Shown: positions 40,696 through 55,000, counted from the stretch's first letter. The stretch: DNA of 64,000 bases from Tribonema minus (GCA_017506865.1 JAFCMP010000529.1:62001-126000); one strand, 5' to 3'. Notes: generated from the sequence alone by a model not told the origin. Translations and numbers: made by a program.

Positions 40696-42585
40696 ACGGG
40701 GATGACATATACTTATGCTTACATGGCAAGGAGGCCGCGATATCATACCAGGCGTTTGGGGAGGTGGAGTTCTGTGGTGACTTGAGCAAGTGCCAACAAC
40801 GCGGCGGTGAACGCAACGGGCTTCTTGCAACTTCAGATTAGCATGGGTCCCTTTCGTCAGAGTTCCAGGGAGGCTGCAGCCTCTTGAAGTGGAGCACAGA
40901 AGGGAGAAGGCGTGTTTTTGTTGCACAGCATGTCAATTGTTGGTGGTTACTAGCAGTATCCAACTTTTGTTGTGTGTTTGTGCCAGATTCAATTTGTTAT
41001 AGTTTAGGCACCTTTCCTCAGTGTCACTGTGTTACAGCTTGAAGTAGCCAAAACAATTGAAGAACAGCACAAGGGCAAGGTCGTGGCTTTTTGTACGACT
41101 GAATGTTGAGAATCGGTAATCAGTATTGAGTGTATTTTCAGGTAGTGATTGGTGCAATTTTGCACGACGACAGCAGCCGCTTCGTGCTCAGTGGAAGCAG
41201 CCACCGCAGGGTGCCTTCAAGTTCAAGTTGACAGCGGTAGTGGCAATAAATGTCAACGTGCCTAGCTGTTATGCAGATGATGCAGTTTGTCCTGTGCACG
41301 TTGTGCAGCTCATTGGAGTATAGTACATTCTCGCGCCAGGGCACAACGTTACCAATTTGGTTACCAATGTACTTCAAGTATAGGAATACGTATCGGGTAG
41401 AGCAGCTACAGCCTGCGGATGATGCTCAACAGAATCCTTGTTGACGTCTGATGAAATGAGGTCAATGGATCATAACCCACTGATCAAGCGATATAAGTGG
41501 TGCAACATGAAGCTGTACCCATGATGCGCAATGGGTTTGACGCCGGTGGCAGCTGTAGCACACGCAACGGCGGATGCATGTGCAGTGCGCCAGGCCAACT
41601 GATGTTCGTTGCAGCTGGCGACATTGGTGATGGTGCCAGTGGTGGCTGGCATCACTTTGATGGTGGTGCTAGTGTTAGAAGTGTGCATGCTATCGATGAT
41701 TGTGGTAGCAAAAACAACATATTTGACAGTGTTCATGGAGTGCGGCGTGGGCGCTTCAACTCAAGGCAGGGCGCCAAGGTGCTGTGCAAGCATACCTACC
41801 ACTGTGTCTGCATTGCAATGTTTTGCCACAGTGTGCTGGCTGTATAGAGCAGCCATGCTCACACTTCATTGTATATTATGACAGGTCCCAACAGACGCTT
41901 GTCAAATTCAATTGCGAAACGGTCGGTTTTGGGGCTCTACTAGTGTTACAAACATACACCGCACAGTGCCACATGCTGGAGTCAAAGCGCATGTAGAGTG
42001 CAGGTAAGCAAGAGCAGTACAGCGGCTGCATAGCCGGCACGTGGCTTGCCTGTGGTATCAGTGGAGCAAGATCTTGGCTGCAGTGCTCAGATGTGCAACC
42101 ACCGACGCCTGAGGGCCTTCATGATACAGATGCAATAGTTGCGCGGTCATTGTGCTTGCATGCACATGCAAAGCGCAGCACTACCCATCAAGCGCATAGC
42201 ACCAGCAGTGACACCATGCAAGGCTTTGCCCAATTGAAGCGCAAGGCAGTGGTATCACGTGTGATTATTTGTGCTGGCAGCTTGTGGGCAGCGGTTGCCA
42301 GCTGCAAGTAGCTCGAAGTCGACACAAGCCATATAGTACAGTATCTTGTTCCAGTAGTGGAATGACACCAAACAGGATTACACAATGAACATGACTTGCA
42401 AAACAGATATGCCACAATGGCACACAATGTGTGTCACAGCAATGGACACCGGTAACAGCCTGAGCCCCTTTCACAATTACATGCGGTATACTGGACCGCT
42501 CATGCCAATGCACACTCCTAATGAAACACACACGAATGTGCACATGTAATGTACACCAAAGCACAAAAATGCCTCCCTCTTTGTC
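40696..42585. other. No gene recognised
   Basis: Frames such as 41497-41847 (+) are Gly-rich and unrecognised. This is the 3' flank of the carbonic anhydrase gene. Confidence 0.35.
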
Positions 42586-44755
42586 CTACTCCAGCGAGCA
42601 CGTGGCCACGCTGCGCCCATTTAGGGGCTGTAGGGGGCGCGCATTGGAGCCAGACTGGTCGAGAGTGGGCCCGAATGCGATGGTCTGGCTTTGGCGGAAT
42701 GCCTGCAGCTGAGCATCCGCCACCTGGGTTCGCTCTGCCAGGATGACGAACCTGAAAGTTGGCATGGCGTGAATGGTGCGAGTATGCGTCAGCTCGCTGG
42801 CATTGTGTTGGCGCAGTATGCATGTTTGATGACCGTATGGCATGTAGTAGGCACATAATAAACGAAGGCATTTGCTCAACCAGATCCTGCCATGTTTCGC
42901 TGCAATGGCCTGTCAACACAGAGCATTGACTGGGCACATGCATCACCCCCCCTGGAAGAAGATGATTGAATATGCTCATACACGTCACCACAGCCGCACA
43001 AATGCAGGTGCCGCAACAGTGCTCATGGTATGCCATCAGCACATGCGCTACACCATGTCATTACAGGCACCAGTCAAGACTCACGTCACGGTCTCGGTGC
43101 AGGGAGGAATGGTGAGGGAGCCCTGGTAGGTGTAGTACTGCTTGCTCTCAGGCAAGAGGGCGTAGGGGTCGGAGATTGCATTCATGTCAATGGCGCTCTC
43201 TCCTTGGTAGTTGGCAACCGCTTCATTCATCAGGGTCCAGTACTTGTAGACCTGATGTGCACGAGGGCAGGCACAAGGACAGATGCTGAGAAGAGGTCAC
43301 AATGATAGATGCTGAGAACAGGTCACAACAATATCAAATCATAAGGCACTACAGCCACAGTGCTGGGACAGGGCTTACCAGCAGCAAAGGCTGCCACACA
43401 GTGCAGTTGACACGCCTGTGTGCTACTCAAATAGACTATGAGTAAGTAGCAGATGACTTGTTTACTGGGACCTGGTGACGCATACAACACATTTCGTGCG
43501 CCTATTAGTAATACACATCACCTCACTGAAACACTTCGTTTGGATTGATGTACACATGTAGATGCAGCATACATGATTAGGCAGGCCACACTAGTGCAAT
43601 ACCAAGCACATGCTGCAGGCCTGTTTGCTGGCTCACCTCAGGCTCCTCACTCGTCTCTGCCACATCGAGCAGCACCGCGAGAACCAGGATGTCTGTGCTG
43701 TCTGCCTCGTTGATGTGCACCAGGTGCAGCTCCGCAGCGCCAAACTGGCCGTCAACAGAGTGCTCAGAGCCAGCATGGAGATGAACCTGATGAGGGCGGT
43801 ACAAGCGCAGCAGAATATTTTTTAGCACGATAGTTGTGTGCCATTGGGCGGTTACGGTGCTGCGCAAGCAGTATACTGTATACTTGCGTCGTACAACATG
43901 TGCACTCTCACAAAGCCTGGCCTGAGCACTTGTAGGCTACTCGGGGAAGCAATCGACCAATCACTCTTTCTGACATTGCAGATGCTGTGAGTTGCCTGGC
44001 CATCGCAGCATCGGATTCCTCAAGATGGACACAGCACTGTCGTTACGCACCTGCTTGAGCTTGTAGCTGGAGTGGCCCAGAGCACCCGAGTACTGCAGCC
44101 CAGGCCTCGTGCTGTCATCACACTCCTCGTAGCTGAGCTCCAGTGCGTGCTTAGTGCTGGGCACAAGTTGGCTGAAGGGGCACGAGCCGCTTTGCAGCTG
44201 CCATGAGAACGCTGGCAGGTATTCGTTGTCACTCGAGCATCCAAGATCGTTTAATGTGCTGGTAACAATGTCGATGGGGCTCTGCCTGGGCCCTGCACAA
44301 GCGGCGTAGTCCTCGTTTTTGTGCCAGTCAGCAGGTGCCAGCACCGTGTAAGAGCCATCCCCATAGCACACCGGATTGTAGGTCCAGTCGAGGGCGGTAG
44401 GATCGTCGGGGTTGAGCGTGCAGATTGCCGCGGGATCGCTTGTGCCGATGAGCCGGCGCCTTGTGGACTGCGGAGATGAGGGAGAAAAAGTTTGTGAAGG
44501 TCAACACAAAAATTCTCGCACAGTCCGGTGAGAAGCAGACGGTTCTGGTCTACTCAATGCGTACTTCAACATCAGCGCTGAACTCACCTCGCTAGCACTT
44601 CGTGCACCTGGCCCGCCCCGCAGTGACCGTGCAGCCGCCGCTGAGACGTGAGCAATGCTGCCGGACAGGACCAGCAAGCACGCCACCGCGGCCAGCGCTG
44701 GCCAGGTGCTGCTAGGGCGTGTCGTCGTGGGAGACCTGGCAGCCTGCGTCTGCAT
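42586..44755 (-). CDS. Alpha-type carbonic anhydrase, secreted
   Basis: Five GT-AG exons (44755-44588, 44467-44051, 43786-43637, 43251-43085, 42751-42586) join to a 355-codon frame ending in TAG. It hydrates CO2 to bicarbonate. An N-terminal hydrophobic signal (residues 17-42, LAAVACLLVLSGSIAHVSA) predicts secretion or ER-routed targeting. Family marks: QSPIDI (118-123), KHALEL with the proton-shuttle-type His163, zinc ligands His197, His199 and His216 in VHLHAGSEHSVDG and AAELHLVHI, Glu203 of the gatekeeper pair, YQGSLTIPPCTETV with the gatekeeper Thr, and RPLQPLNGR near the end. All catalytic residues are present. The first Met with a full signal is at 44755; a longer non-ATG start is unnecessary. 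It lies downstream of cofactor E on the same strand, about 1.3 kb away. Three of its four exon junctions restart with GT. Confidence 0.95.
43280..43332 (-). repeat. Short tandem duplication in carbonic anhydrase intron 3
   Basis: AGATGCTGAGAARAGGTCAC followed by AAYRAT is present twice in a row (starting near 43280 and 43307) within the third intron. Confidence 0.6.
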
Positions 44756-46035
44756 CTCGCGTGTCTTCAAGACTTCCCGGCTAGCGTAAAGAGGCCTGCT
44801 GACTCGATAAGAAAGCTAAGAGAGCTGCTTTGCTTGTGCTTGTGCTTGTGTGTTGTGGCGTTTGCTTACTTACGCCATGTCCAACTTCGTTTGAGCGAAA
44901 TTTCTGCCAAGATATTATGCGGAGGCCAGAAGCAACGCAAAAATGAAAATGACAGGAAAAGCCTTAGTGCTGATCTAGCAACATTGCTATTGATCATCAT
45001 GCAATGCAGAAAACTGATCATGTGATGAAAAAATGGCCAAACTTCAAGACAAGCCACTTCCGAGTTCAGTGCCTTTGGCCCCGGTACGGTGGCAAATCGG
45101 TATTGTAAATGTCGCATGCAAGTGGCCAATGTGTGCTTGATTCTGTGTTGTTCATGTAGATCATACGCACAGTGACAGAAGGAGATGAAGTCACACACCT
45201 GCACGTAAAACATATGTGGCCGCTGTAGTATACAGGGGGGGGGGCACATGGAGGAGGAAGTAGGGGAGGATCCCGAGATGCCATTTGGTGGCGGCGGCGT
45301 TTGAGTGGTTGTCGTTGAGACACTTTCAGACTGTCACACGACATGTAGTTCCGTACAGCAAGCTTCAAGTCAGTTGCCATTCATCTGGGCATTTTCGCGC
45401 CCTGAGCGAGAATTAATAAAAAGTACACCCACTATTCTGGTCATAATGATCAGAATTGCTACAAACTTGCCCCTTTGGCAATTGGGTCATTTGGCAGCAT
45501 CGGGGGGCAGGGGCGGAAGCTGCTGGAGGCTGTGACGACGGAGTATGCCAGCAGGATGTCAGTGCCCGGAGGAGCGCGCCCCGAGATGCCATTTGGCGGC
45601 GGCGGCGTTTGAGTGGTTGTCGTTGAGACACTTTCAGACTGTCACAAGACATGTATAGATTCCGTACAGCAAGCTTCAAGTTGGATGCCAGTCATCTGGG
45701 CTTTTTCGCGCCCTGAGCGAAATTTAATCAAAAGTACATGTCAGTCAAGTAGCACATGGCATCACAATTGCACAACTCAGATGTAGATCCATGGAGGTAT
45801 ATGTGTACAATTTGGACGCATACGCTGGGCATTGCCGTTTGATGCATGCTGGCACCTCATCTGTGATGATAGCAATTGCGGCAATCGCTGTCCGGCCGAC
45901 ACTTATGCACAGCACAGGTTGATGCATCAAGACGTGCATTCCGCAAACAGACGAAACATCCAAAGCACGTCACACAAACACCGACTCTGCCACCGGTCTT
46001 CACCAGAAATGCTTCATTGACTGATGAGCAAGGCA
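44756..46035. other. Intergenic region between cofactor E and carbonic anhydrase
   Basis: No gene. It should hold the carbonic anhydrase promoter and the cofactor E 3' end. A CTTGTG short repeat lies at 44832-44850 and a pair of direct repeats occupies 45275-45735. Confidence 0.5.
45275..45735. repeat. Direct repeat of about 155 bp, two copies 307 bp apart
   Basis: The blocks at 45275-45425 and 45582-45735 share CGAGATGCCATTTGG, GGTTGTCGTTGAGACACTTT, CAGACTGTCAC, GTACAGCAAGCTTCAAGT and TTTCGCGCCCTGAGCGA. On the minus strand both keep a matching short frame (MSCDSLKVSQRQPLKRRR, then QMASR). The conservation of that frame could be chance given high overall identity. Confidence 0.7.
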
Positions 46036-49000
46036 TCAGCACGGCGGCGGCGGTTGCGGCAATGCTGCTGCAGCCACCGCCCCGCCTATCTGCGCCATGT
46101 GGCCCTGCCGCTTGGCCGCTTCTAATGCTGCTTGCCGCTGCAGCTCCCTCTGCTCTCTAGCGACGCGCTCTGAGGCTGCTGCGTCGGCGGCCTCATGGCA
46201 TTGAGTCCCGGCTTCGCTCATGATGATCTGCCCAGCGGTGATGTGCAAAAATTATGACGGATCAGCTGCCACAGTGTGTGATGCTGACCGCTTTGCCAGC
46301 AAAGGGAACAAAGTGGCGTAATCCAAGTTGTGACTGGAACTGGTGCGGTGAATTGGGAAAAGGAATGGTGCCAAATGTCCTTACTTGCGTTGAATAACGT
46401 TGGCTGCTGACAAGGTGTACGGCGCGTCCAACGTGGCAACTCCAGGTGCCCTTGCGACAGCAGTAAGCACTGCAGTCAGTGCCAGACCTGCACCAGTGCA
46501 GTCAGTCCCTTACACGTAGAAGAGCTCAGCTAGGGGTCATGGCAGTAACACAGGCACAGTCCGAGGCTGACTTGCTCCAGACAGTAAGCCCTCTACCGGC
46601 ACCAACCCCCTCGCAACAGCCGGATATGTCGCGGCCTCAAACCCATAGAGCCGCAGTGTCAGCGATCAAAAGCATCGCCGCAGGGCCATGAAGAAGAGCT
46701 GCCGTAAAAGCTATGAGTTTCAAACACCAACGTCAAGCCAGGCAAACCCGCTCAAGGCTGCCCACTGCAGAGCAATGGCTGCAGCAACGGCGGTGCTATA
46801 CCATGACGAGACGCTACATCGAGTGACGTACATGCTGACAACGAAAGTGACGCAAGAAAAACCCGACGGCAAGTGGCGTCTCGCTGACCTGGCAGCCGTT
46901 CGCGATGCCATAATAGCTCAGCGGTCGCGAATCATCGTCCAGAGGACTGCGAGCAGCGGCGTCCCTGTCTTCGGTCATGTACAGAACCTGTTGCAGATGG
47001 CAAAGGCGAAACTGATAATGTGTATTAGTGGAAGAGGGGGACACTGCGGGGAAAGTGATCCCAAGAAGCACCGCTGATAAAAGCTTGACCTATGAAAGAG
47101 TGGAGGCCAGTAGTCGGAGAGCTCATGGGGGGGAATGCACATGCCGCCAGACTTACTCAATAGCTCTGCGCACCAGCACGTAAACTGTTTCTTGTGTATG
47201 CCTTACCCCACGGCTGTCAAGGGCAGTCTACTTGTGTGTTTGATGGCCCACTCACGTGCAACCTGCTAAGAGCACAAAAACCGTTTAGAAGCTCAACACC
47301 AACATGCTGCTGACTGGCGCCTAGAGAAGGCGGAGAGAACTGTACACCTCGCGATTTGCGGCAACTAAAAGTTTGAGCGCAGTCAACCGAATCTATGTAT
47401 GGTAAAATGTCACTTCCAGCCAAACTGAGGATAATGAGCACATGCTTTTGGCAAAGATCAAGTGTGTCGCAGGCACCTACCCCACACCTGAGCTCTTTGC
47501 AGTCAGAAGTAGCGATCCCTCTCCGCTGCGCTGCCAGGTTTACTGCACGTGCAGCAAACAATGAGCGTATTGTAGCCATCTACAGCACCCAACAATTATG
47601 TCGTAGACGACTCAAATCAGTTGATACCCCTCAACTGTGCCGTCAATTTTACTGCACCTGCAGGTCCGTGTCAAGGCCAAACAGCCGCTTGAGCAGCTGC
47701 TTCAGGCGCCCCACCGCCAGGCTTGACGGCAGCTTCTTGAGCGCCGGTGGCGATGCGCGGCTCGCTGCTGCCTCGCTGAGCAGTGTCACCTGTGCGTCGT
47801 ATGCGACAGCACGTTGCAACAGAACGCAAGAACCTGTTGTGAGCATTGGCACCAAACTTGGGCGCCGGCGGCGATGCGCGGCTCGCTGCTGCTTCACTGA
47901 GCAGTGTCACATGTGTGTCGTGTGTCGCAATAGAACGTAAGAGCCTGTTGTGAGCGCTGACGTCAGTTTCAGCGCTGAACTATGTCGGTCGTGCCGTGTT
48001 GCAATAGGGAGCGTAAGAGCCTGCTGTGAGTGCTTCTGCCAACTTCAGCGCTGAGCAGTGTCACCTGTGTGTCGCGTCGCGATAGAAAGTAAGAGCCTGT
48101 TGTGAGTGCTCATGCCAACTTCAGCGCTGAGCTATGTCGTTCGTGTCGTGTTGCAACAGAGCGCAGGAGCCTACGGTGAGTGCTGCCGCCAGTGTCTGTG
48201 CGGGTGAGACGAGCCAAGTTGGGATCCGCGCGCTGCAGCTGTACTGACAAATTGTGTTTTGCCATCACGGGACTTGTGTCGTCTGCTGGCGTGAGCTCAT
48301 GTACCTCTGGTATTGTCTGAGCTGATGTGTTTTTCATACGTTATCGCTCAGGGGCGCGAAAAAGCCCAGAGCTCATGTGCCTCTGAAGTACTTGTGGACT
48401 TATGCCCATGGGTGAGACACTGATGTTGTAGCAACACCTGCGGCATGGCGCCGCGTCGCCATCGTGAAAGCGAACCTGCATCCGTTCTGCTTCCTGTGCA
48501 CTGTTTACAGCATCTGCCAGTGATCTCGCGACATGCTCCACGGGCCAAGGCCACTGGGTGCACTGGAGCGTCGCAAAATTAGGGTGAGGGCTATAGTTAG
48601 GGTTAGGGTTGACTGAACTCTCTAACTCACTGTTGTCTGGTCGGAGCCAGTGAGCTGCTGCAGTGGCGCAAGAGAGGGCTGTTAAGGCAGCAGGCAGCCC
48701 GTCCGCAGCACGAGGCGATTCGCGTATCCACGGCAGATGCGCCGTGAATGCACAGTGAATAATGTGCGGCCTCGCAGGCAACAGCCACGCAGGCAAGCAC
48801 ATTCAAGAACTACTGCTCTTATCATTTGAACAGAGAATGTTTCCAGCAGTTTCGCAACAGCAGTTTCGCAACGGACACACGTCACATCAAGTGCAGTCCG
48901 AGGTGTCATTGCACCTTTGCTTCAGAAGGCTCAGTGCACCTGGAGCATGGCGCTGACTCGGGAGGCGCCGCCCCTACTTAAGCATTGCCGCCGCGGCCTG

Positions 49001-52000
49001 CAACAACAGTGGCAGCGCTCCACAGCGCGGCACACACACTCACCGTTCGTTGTGATCACAAGTATCATCGAAACTTCAGCGCACCTGCACCATGGTGCTG
49101 GCGAGAGAGGCGCCACCAGTACTTGCGTTGCCGCCGTTGGTTGCGCCGATGGTAGCAGCACCCCACAGCGCAGCACACACAGGAAATGTTCGCTGGGATC
49201 ACAATATCATCGAAACTTCAGCGCACCTGCATAATGAGAAGGATTACTTCGCAGTATGAAAATCTTAGCGCACCTGCACCATGGCGCTGGCGAGAGAGGC
49301 GCCGCCAGTGCCTGCATTGCCGCCGTTGCTTGCGCCAATGGTGGCAGCGCCCCACAGCGCAGCGAGGCGCGCGTGCTGCGGGTGCTGCCGTTGAAGTTGC
49401 GCCGGCCACTGGTCGCGCGTGGCTTTGTCCTGTACAGGCCGGGCACAGGGTTAAAGGTCATTAAAAAATCTTCAGTGGGCGCTGAACTCCTGCTTGGTGA
49501 GAACTGGCGTGATAAGACAGAAGACCCGGGGGGCTATACATTACCCGATGTCCAGTCGCCTCACCAAAATGTAGATGCCAGCTGTGGGATGGAGGGCTGA
49601 TCACAGATGAGAGCCATTTGGCGTTCGGTGGACAGTGTGTTGGCAGTCCTTGCACTTCTAGTTGTGCACGCGACAAGCGGGCTGCGGCATCATGGTGCGC
49701 GATATAATGTGGCAAGGTGAAGCATCACTGTCTGAGGGGGTCGGGCTCGCACTTGTGGTTAGCGCCATCCACAGCACTGAACAGCTGCTTCTGTCGGTCC
49801 AATCGCGACCAGCAGAGGGCGAGCAAATGGGACCGTGATTGATCTCATGGAATGCGCATCGTAAATGGCCCCGCAAAGAGCGAGAGCGAGCTGGACATAC
49901 ACACCTGCATAGCAGCTGTCGCCTCCCTGGCCACCATGCGCAGGTAGGCTCGTTCCGCCTCCACACGCTCGCGCGGTCCAACAGGGCTGCCATTGACCTG
50001 TAACATCAAGTTGAAGAGGACACAGTGTACAGCGTTCTTTGAAAGAAGAAAGCGGCGCGGCAGAAGCAGTACACTTTCCAACACACCGCGTGTGGTGGTG
50101 TTCCTACGTGGACACTTGAGTGCCTCACACAGATTGCTGCAGCCTCTGCAACGAGCATTCTCTGAACACTGTTTTGCGATGTACTACGTCGAAAGGCCCA
50201 AGTGATAGTCGAGGTTTTTTTTGCTCAAACACCCAATGTGCTTGTGGTGTGTACATACTACCGCCCTTGTCTGTCGACGATTATCTGGGTGCTCGCTTCT
50301 ACTGTTGAGCTGCAGTGTTCGCAGCGGGGCTGACACCTCTGCCGCCGCTGCAGTTGAAGTAGCGAGTTGTACTATAAAGTACTCTTGATGTTATTGTGCT
50401 ACTTGCGACTGAAGCGCTGCATGGCGCACTCGTCATGTCCTCCGCCCGACTTCCAGCTCGCACTTGTGCGTAGAGCTCCACGCACGTCCGCAGCACCGGG
50501 GCAACATTCAACGCTGAGCAAATGCACCTATCCCTGCAGCATGCACGGAGCTTGCGCAGGTGCGCAATCGCTAAGCGGCGGCAAGCAGCGGTGACCACCG
50601 CTCAATACATGTGACCTGAAACCGAGGTGAATTGTGTTCTGGCGCAGCTGCCAAAAAGGAGCGCTGTGGCTCCTTCACCGCTGGGCGCACTGTTTCTTTG
50701 CTTCAAGTCGCATAAGTATTCAAAGGAGTAACGATGGATCATTTTGGGTGATGTGGGTAGCAACTTCAACTTCAACTCCTGCTAACCTTGTCAATGCTCG
50801 GCAGGCGCGTTATGACGATGGCCCTTGCCTCAGCAGCGCTCATGTTTGCAATCATCAATTTGATGCAAAGTAGCAAAATTACTTCTTCTAACCTTGTGGA
50901 TGCTCGGCAGGCGCGCGATGACGATGGCCCTAGCCTCAGCAGCGCTCATATTTGCGGTCAGGGGGCACGCGCCGAAGCGCAGCGAGCGCAGTGCCGCCAC
51001 CCCCGAGAGCGCATCTACATCCGCCCATGAGGCGATGGCGCAGCCTACGAGTTGAAGTGCCTGGAAGTTGGGCACAATGGCGAGCAGTGGGGGCAGCGGA
51101 CAAACGCAGGGTACGGGCGGAGTAGACAGCTCCGTCAGTGATATGCCGTGTTAAAACAGGTGTGCGCCGCGCAGCGTAATGAGGCAGAGCGTGCGAGACC
51201 GGCGCGCTGCATGTGCGCAAGGCGGCATGCACGTGCTGTTTGCGTTTGAGCAGGCGCCACGCGGTGCAACGCGCTTGGAGCGCTGTGCCTGCGGCCCGTC
51301 TGCGGTAGTGCGTGTGCGGCCCATCAGTCCGCTGAACGATGATGTTTGTGAGCATGTGGCCCACGCCAGACTTGCTCAAGGTCAAGACTCGTAGCATCCT
51401 TGATTTGACAATTAAAATTCTGTCGGTGTTTGTGGTGAGAGTGAGGCAAATTGGTTGAAGCAAAATAGTTACTGAGTTGTGGCCCATGCCATGCGGGCGC
51501 CTAGTTGAAAATCGGTAATGTGCTTTGGCGGCAACGTATATGATGTGACCAGCATTCTGCACGCTGTGCGTTGCTCACTGCATTCTGTGCATTGCTCGCT
51601 GCGCGGCAGACTGTTGGTAGATTTGATTGCTTATGAAAGATACCTGGTGCTCCATGGAACCAGGTGATTGACACACCATCACCATGGGCATGTCAATAGC
51701 CATATGCCCTGACCACGCTTTACTGACCCCGGACTCTGCACGCATAAAACAAGCACCTGCATTGGAATAAAACTGGGGACAGGAGTGCCACTTTCTGAAC
51801 AAATAGTGCAAGGTACTCACAGCTCAACTTCTACACTTACAGTTTGGCCGCATCTGACTCTACGCAGCGGCTGAGTGTCAGAACATCTGCAGGAAATGCA
51901 CAACAGCCCAAACGCAACCACAATCAAAAACATGCTCCCAAGCAGAAAATGTGACAGTGAAGAAGTACTCGTGTGCTTACCTCTAATGCTTGGAAGTCAG

Positions 52001-55000
52001 CCGTGTAGTCGATCGGCCCCACTGACGGTATGGGGTTGTGGTTGAGGATCAGCGAGACCAGCGCTGGGAGTGCCGCAAACGCCACAACCTGTCCATGTGG
52101 GGATGAGCATCAGCACGATATTGAGGCGTATGCGTCAACCTCACTGCCCGTGGATGGCAGTTAGGAAAGGGCTGCGACATGCAGTGCATGCGGTGCGCAA
52201 ATGAATCACGAGCATAAGTGTAGAGCTGCCGAGGCTGGCAAGATCGAGGAGCGCAAGTGGACCATGTGCAGTGTTGCGGATGAAGACGAAAAGAGAAGAG
52301 CAGCTGAGAATTGTCTGGAGGATCATCAACACAATTGTGGACGTCAGAGACCTTGTTGAAAGGTGGACCATGGCACGGTTTTCAAAGCCATAGTCTAGAT
52401 GTACCAAGCCACATCGCGGTACTTTTATCCTCTGACCCGTGCAAACACCATTTCCAACTTCAACTTAAAAGTGTGATCAGGACTCTCACACTCAAGCACT
52501 TCAGAGGTGCAGCATGGCTCAGGAGACTGAGCGGGAAAGAGCGGCGGCAGTTCAACATGGTGCTGCACAAGTGGGGAAGGGGGTAGACTGTATGTACGGG
52601 CTGGAGGGGGAGACAAAGGGGCTCTGTACACTGGACTGCATGTCAGCCAGGCTTGTAAGACGGGATAATCTCAGAGCCCGGCCCTGGCCCTAACCCTGGG
52701 CAACATCTTCTGTTACACAGGAGCTGCAGCCATGTGGCGGCACGCACCAGCAGCTCCACTGCGCCAGATGCAGCAGACACCATTGAAACAGCGGCGAGAG
52801 AGCGCCTCACAGCGCTTTCACGTCCACGCCTACACGTATCATGTCAACTGCGCTGCAGCGCAGTCTGTGGCCCAAACCTGTTCCCACGAGTCCAAGCCGC
52901 AGTCGCTCAGGTCCAGAACCCTCAACTGATCCATGCCGGCCACTCGAATGCCGCTGCCGCCGCGCGCGCCAGTTCCCGGCGCCGTTGCAGCAGCAGTTGC
53001 ATCAGTGCTCAGGGCTGTGTCAGCGCTCGACACCTGCAGCACGTCGCCCAGCCTGTTGCTGGCGAGGTAGAGCTCGCGCAGCGCGGGGAGCAGCGGCACC
53101 AGGGTCGCCACCTGTGGCACGTCAGCGGGTGAAGTACGGCGCGTCAGGTTTGAAGTGTGCGTGTGTGGCGCGCGGCGGGGGTCAGAACGGTGGATGAAGA
53201 CATCCTTCCTTGCTGGTCTTCAATATCTCTGAAGTATGTACGGACAAATGTTGTGCTGCGGAGCGTACTCATACTGCGGTGGTGAAAACACTTGTTAGCA
53301 CATGACCCTTCCACTTTTCTGGAGTTGACTACACTAAATACTTCAGATCTATAACATACAGCCTAAAGTCAGGTTGTGTGGATACAATTTCAACCAGTTC
53401 AATGGCGAGAGCCAGGATTACCATCAGATCAGGGTAGGCTGATATGGCACTCACATCTCGCCATGACGTGAGGCCAGCAGAGTTCAGCACCAGCGCCTCC
53501 AACCGATCAAATTTCAAGTAGGTTAGGGTAGGCTGATATGGCACTCACATCACGCCATGACTTGAGTCCAGCAGAGTTCAGCACCAGCGCCTCCAACTGA
53601 TCAAATGCGCCCGCCAACAGTGGCGGCGCTGGCCGTGGCAGCGGCTGCATCTTGTTGCCTGCAAGGGCTAGGGTGCGAAGGTTGGGGAGGCTCCTGCCGA
53701 TCGCTGCCACCTGTGAAGGGAGCGACAAAGATGAAGTTGGTGTCTCTGAAACTCAGGCACCGTTGACTTCACGCCACCGGCTGTGTGCTGAGCAAGAATG
53801 GACAAGCTGGGTTTGTAAGCAAGTGCATACATACTGTATACAGTGTACAGGCTTGCGCGCGTCGAAGCTTACGGCATTAGCTGTAGCTTTTAATGCAACA
53901 ACTGCAGCGGCATCAGTCGGACACGCGCGCTGCCAATGTTGGTCTTACCACCTCATACTTGACATTACACTCAACAGTTTTCATGAATGAGTGAGCAGGG
54001 CAGGCGGTGGACATCTTGACCTCAAACGTCTGTTGCACAGAAAGCACTGTGTGACCTGACGCAGCAGTTGCATGTGCAAAGGTGCAAATGATGCGCCCAA
54101 CAAACAACTGGCTGCTGACCTCAAATTCCACGGCATACTTCATTGGCTGCTTCTACATGCTGTAGTGATAGTGCCCCATGGCGTCATAGACGAAATGTCC
54201 TGGTCCACAGTCCTACCCCTAACACTATCCCTGATCCAATCCCAAACGCTGACTGCAACCACATGCCTGATTGCCAACAAGCTTCGACGGAGTCTACGCG
54301 GAACCCCTCGCACAACAGGTGATATCTGCACGCTGCCATGCACTCACAATACACCGATGTCATCTCTCTCCGTTTGGTGAGATAATTCTGTCTTTGAGAT
54401 TCAGCAACGACACACAACCCCAGCGTCGGAGCGCTGCTGTGTGGGATTGAGTTGAGCACTGACATCACCTCCTGCCAGTCGCTGAGGAGGTTGTCCTTGA
54501 GGTCCAGCGACACCAGGTGGCCCGCAGCGCGTGACAGCGCTGAGGTGCTGCCGCTTCCGCCGCTGCTGCCGCCGCCGCTGCCGCCGCACCTCGATACGCT
54601 CGCGCCGCGCAGAGTGCATGCGTCCAGCGCTGATACCTGTGGGTAGGTGGGTATGTGTGCACGTACGTAAGTACACATACATGCGCGATGGTATGCATGT
54701 ATATACGCAGCTTCTTTGTGCTACACGCACACACACACACAGTGCGCATGCGTTTGGGGACGCCTGCTCCGCCCCCTGTAGATGTCACAATGATAAAAGC
54801 TGCAGTGCGATTGTGAGACAAGCGACTAGTATGGGTGTAAGCGCGTATGCAGGCAGATAGGCAGCAGGTGGGAAGCACAACATTGTGTGGCACGTGCACC
54901 CGGAGATGCATTACACACGCCATGTGAACGACACAAGGCTTGGAGCAGCACCTCAAGTGCTACAAGCGGTCTGAACAAACTCTCTGCTGTGCAAACAGTT

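Noticed and set aside
44756..44770. Longer carbonic anhydrase start at a TTG codon at 44770
   Set aside because: The ATG at 44755 already gives a complete signal peptide and a non-ATG start is not needed.
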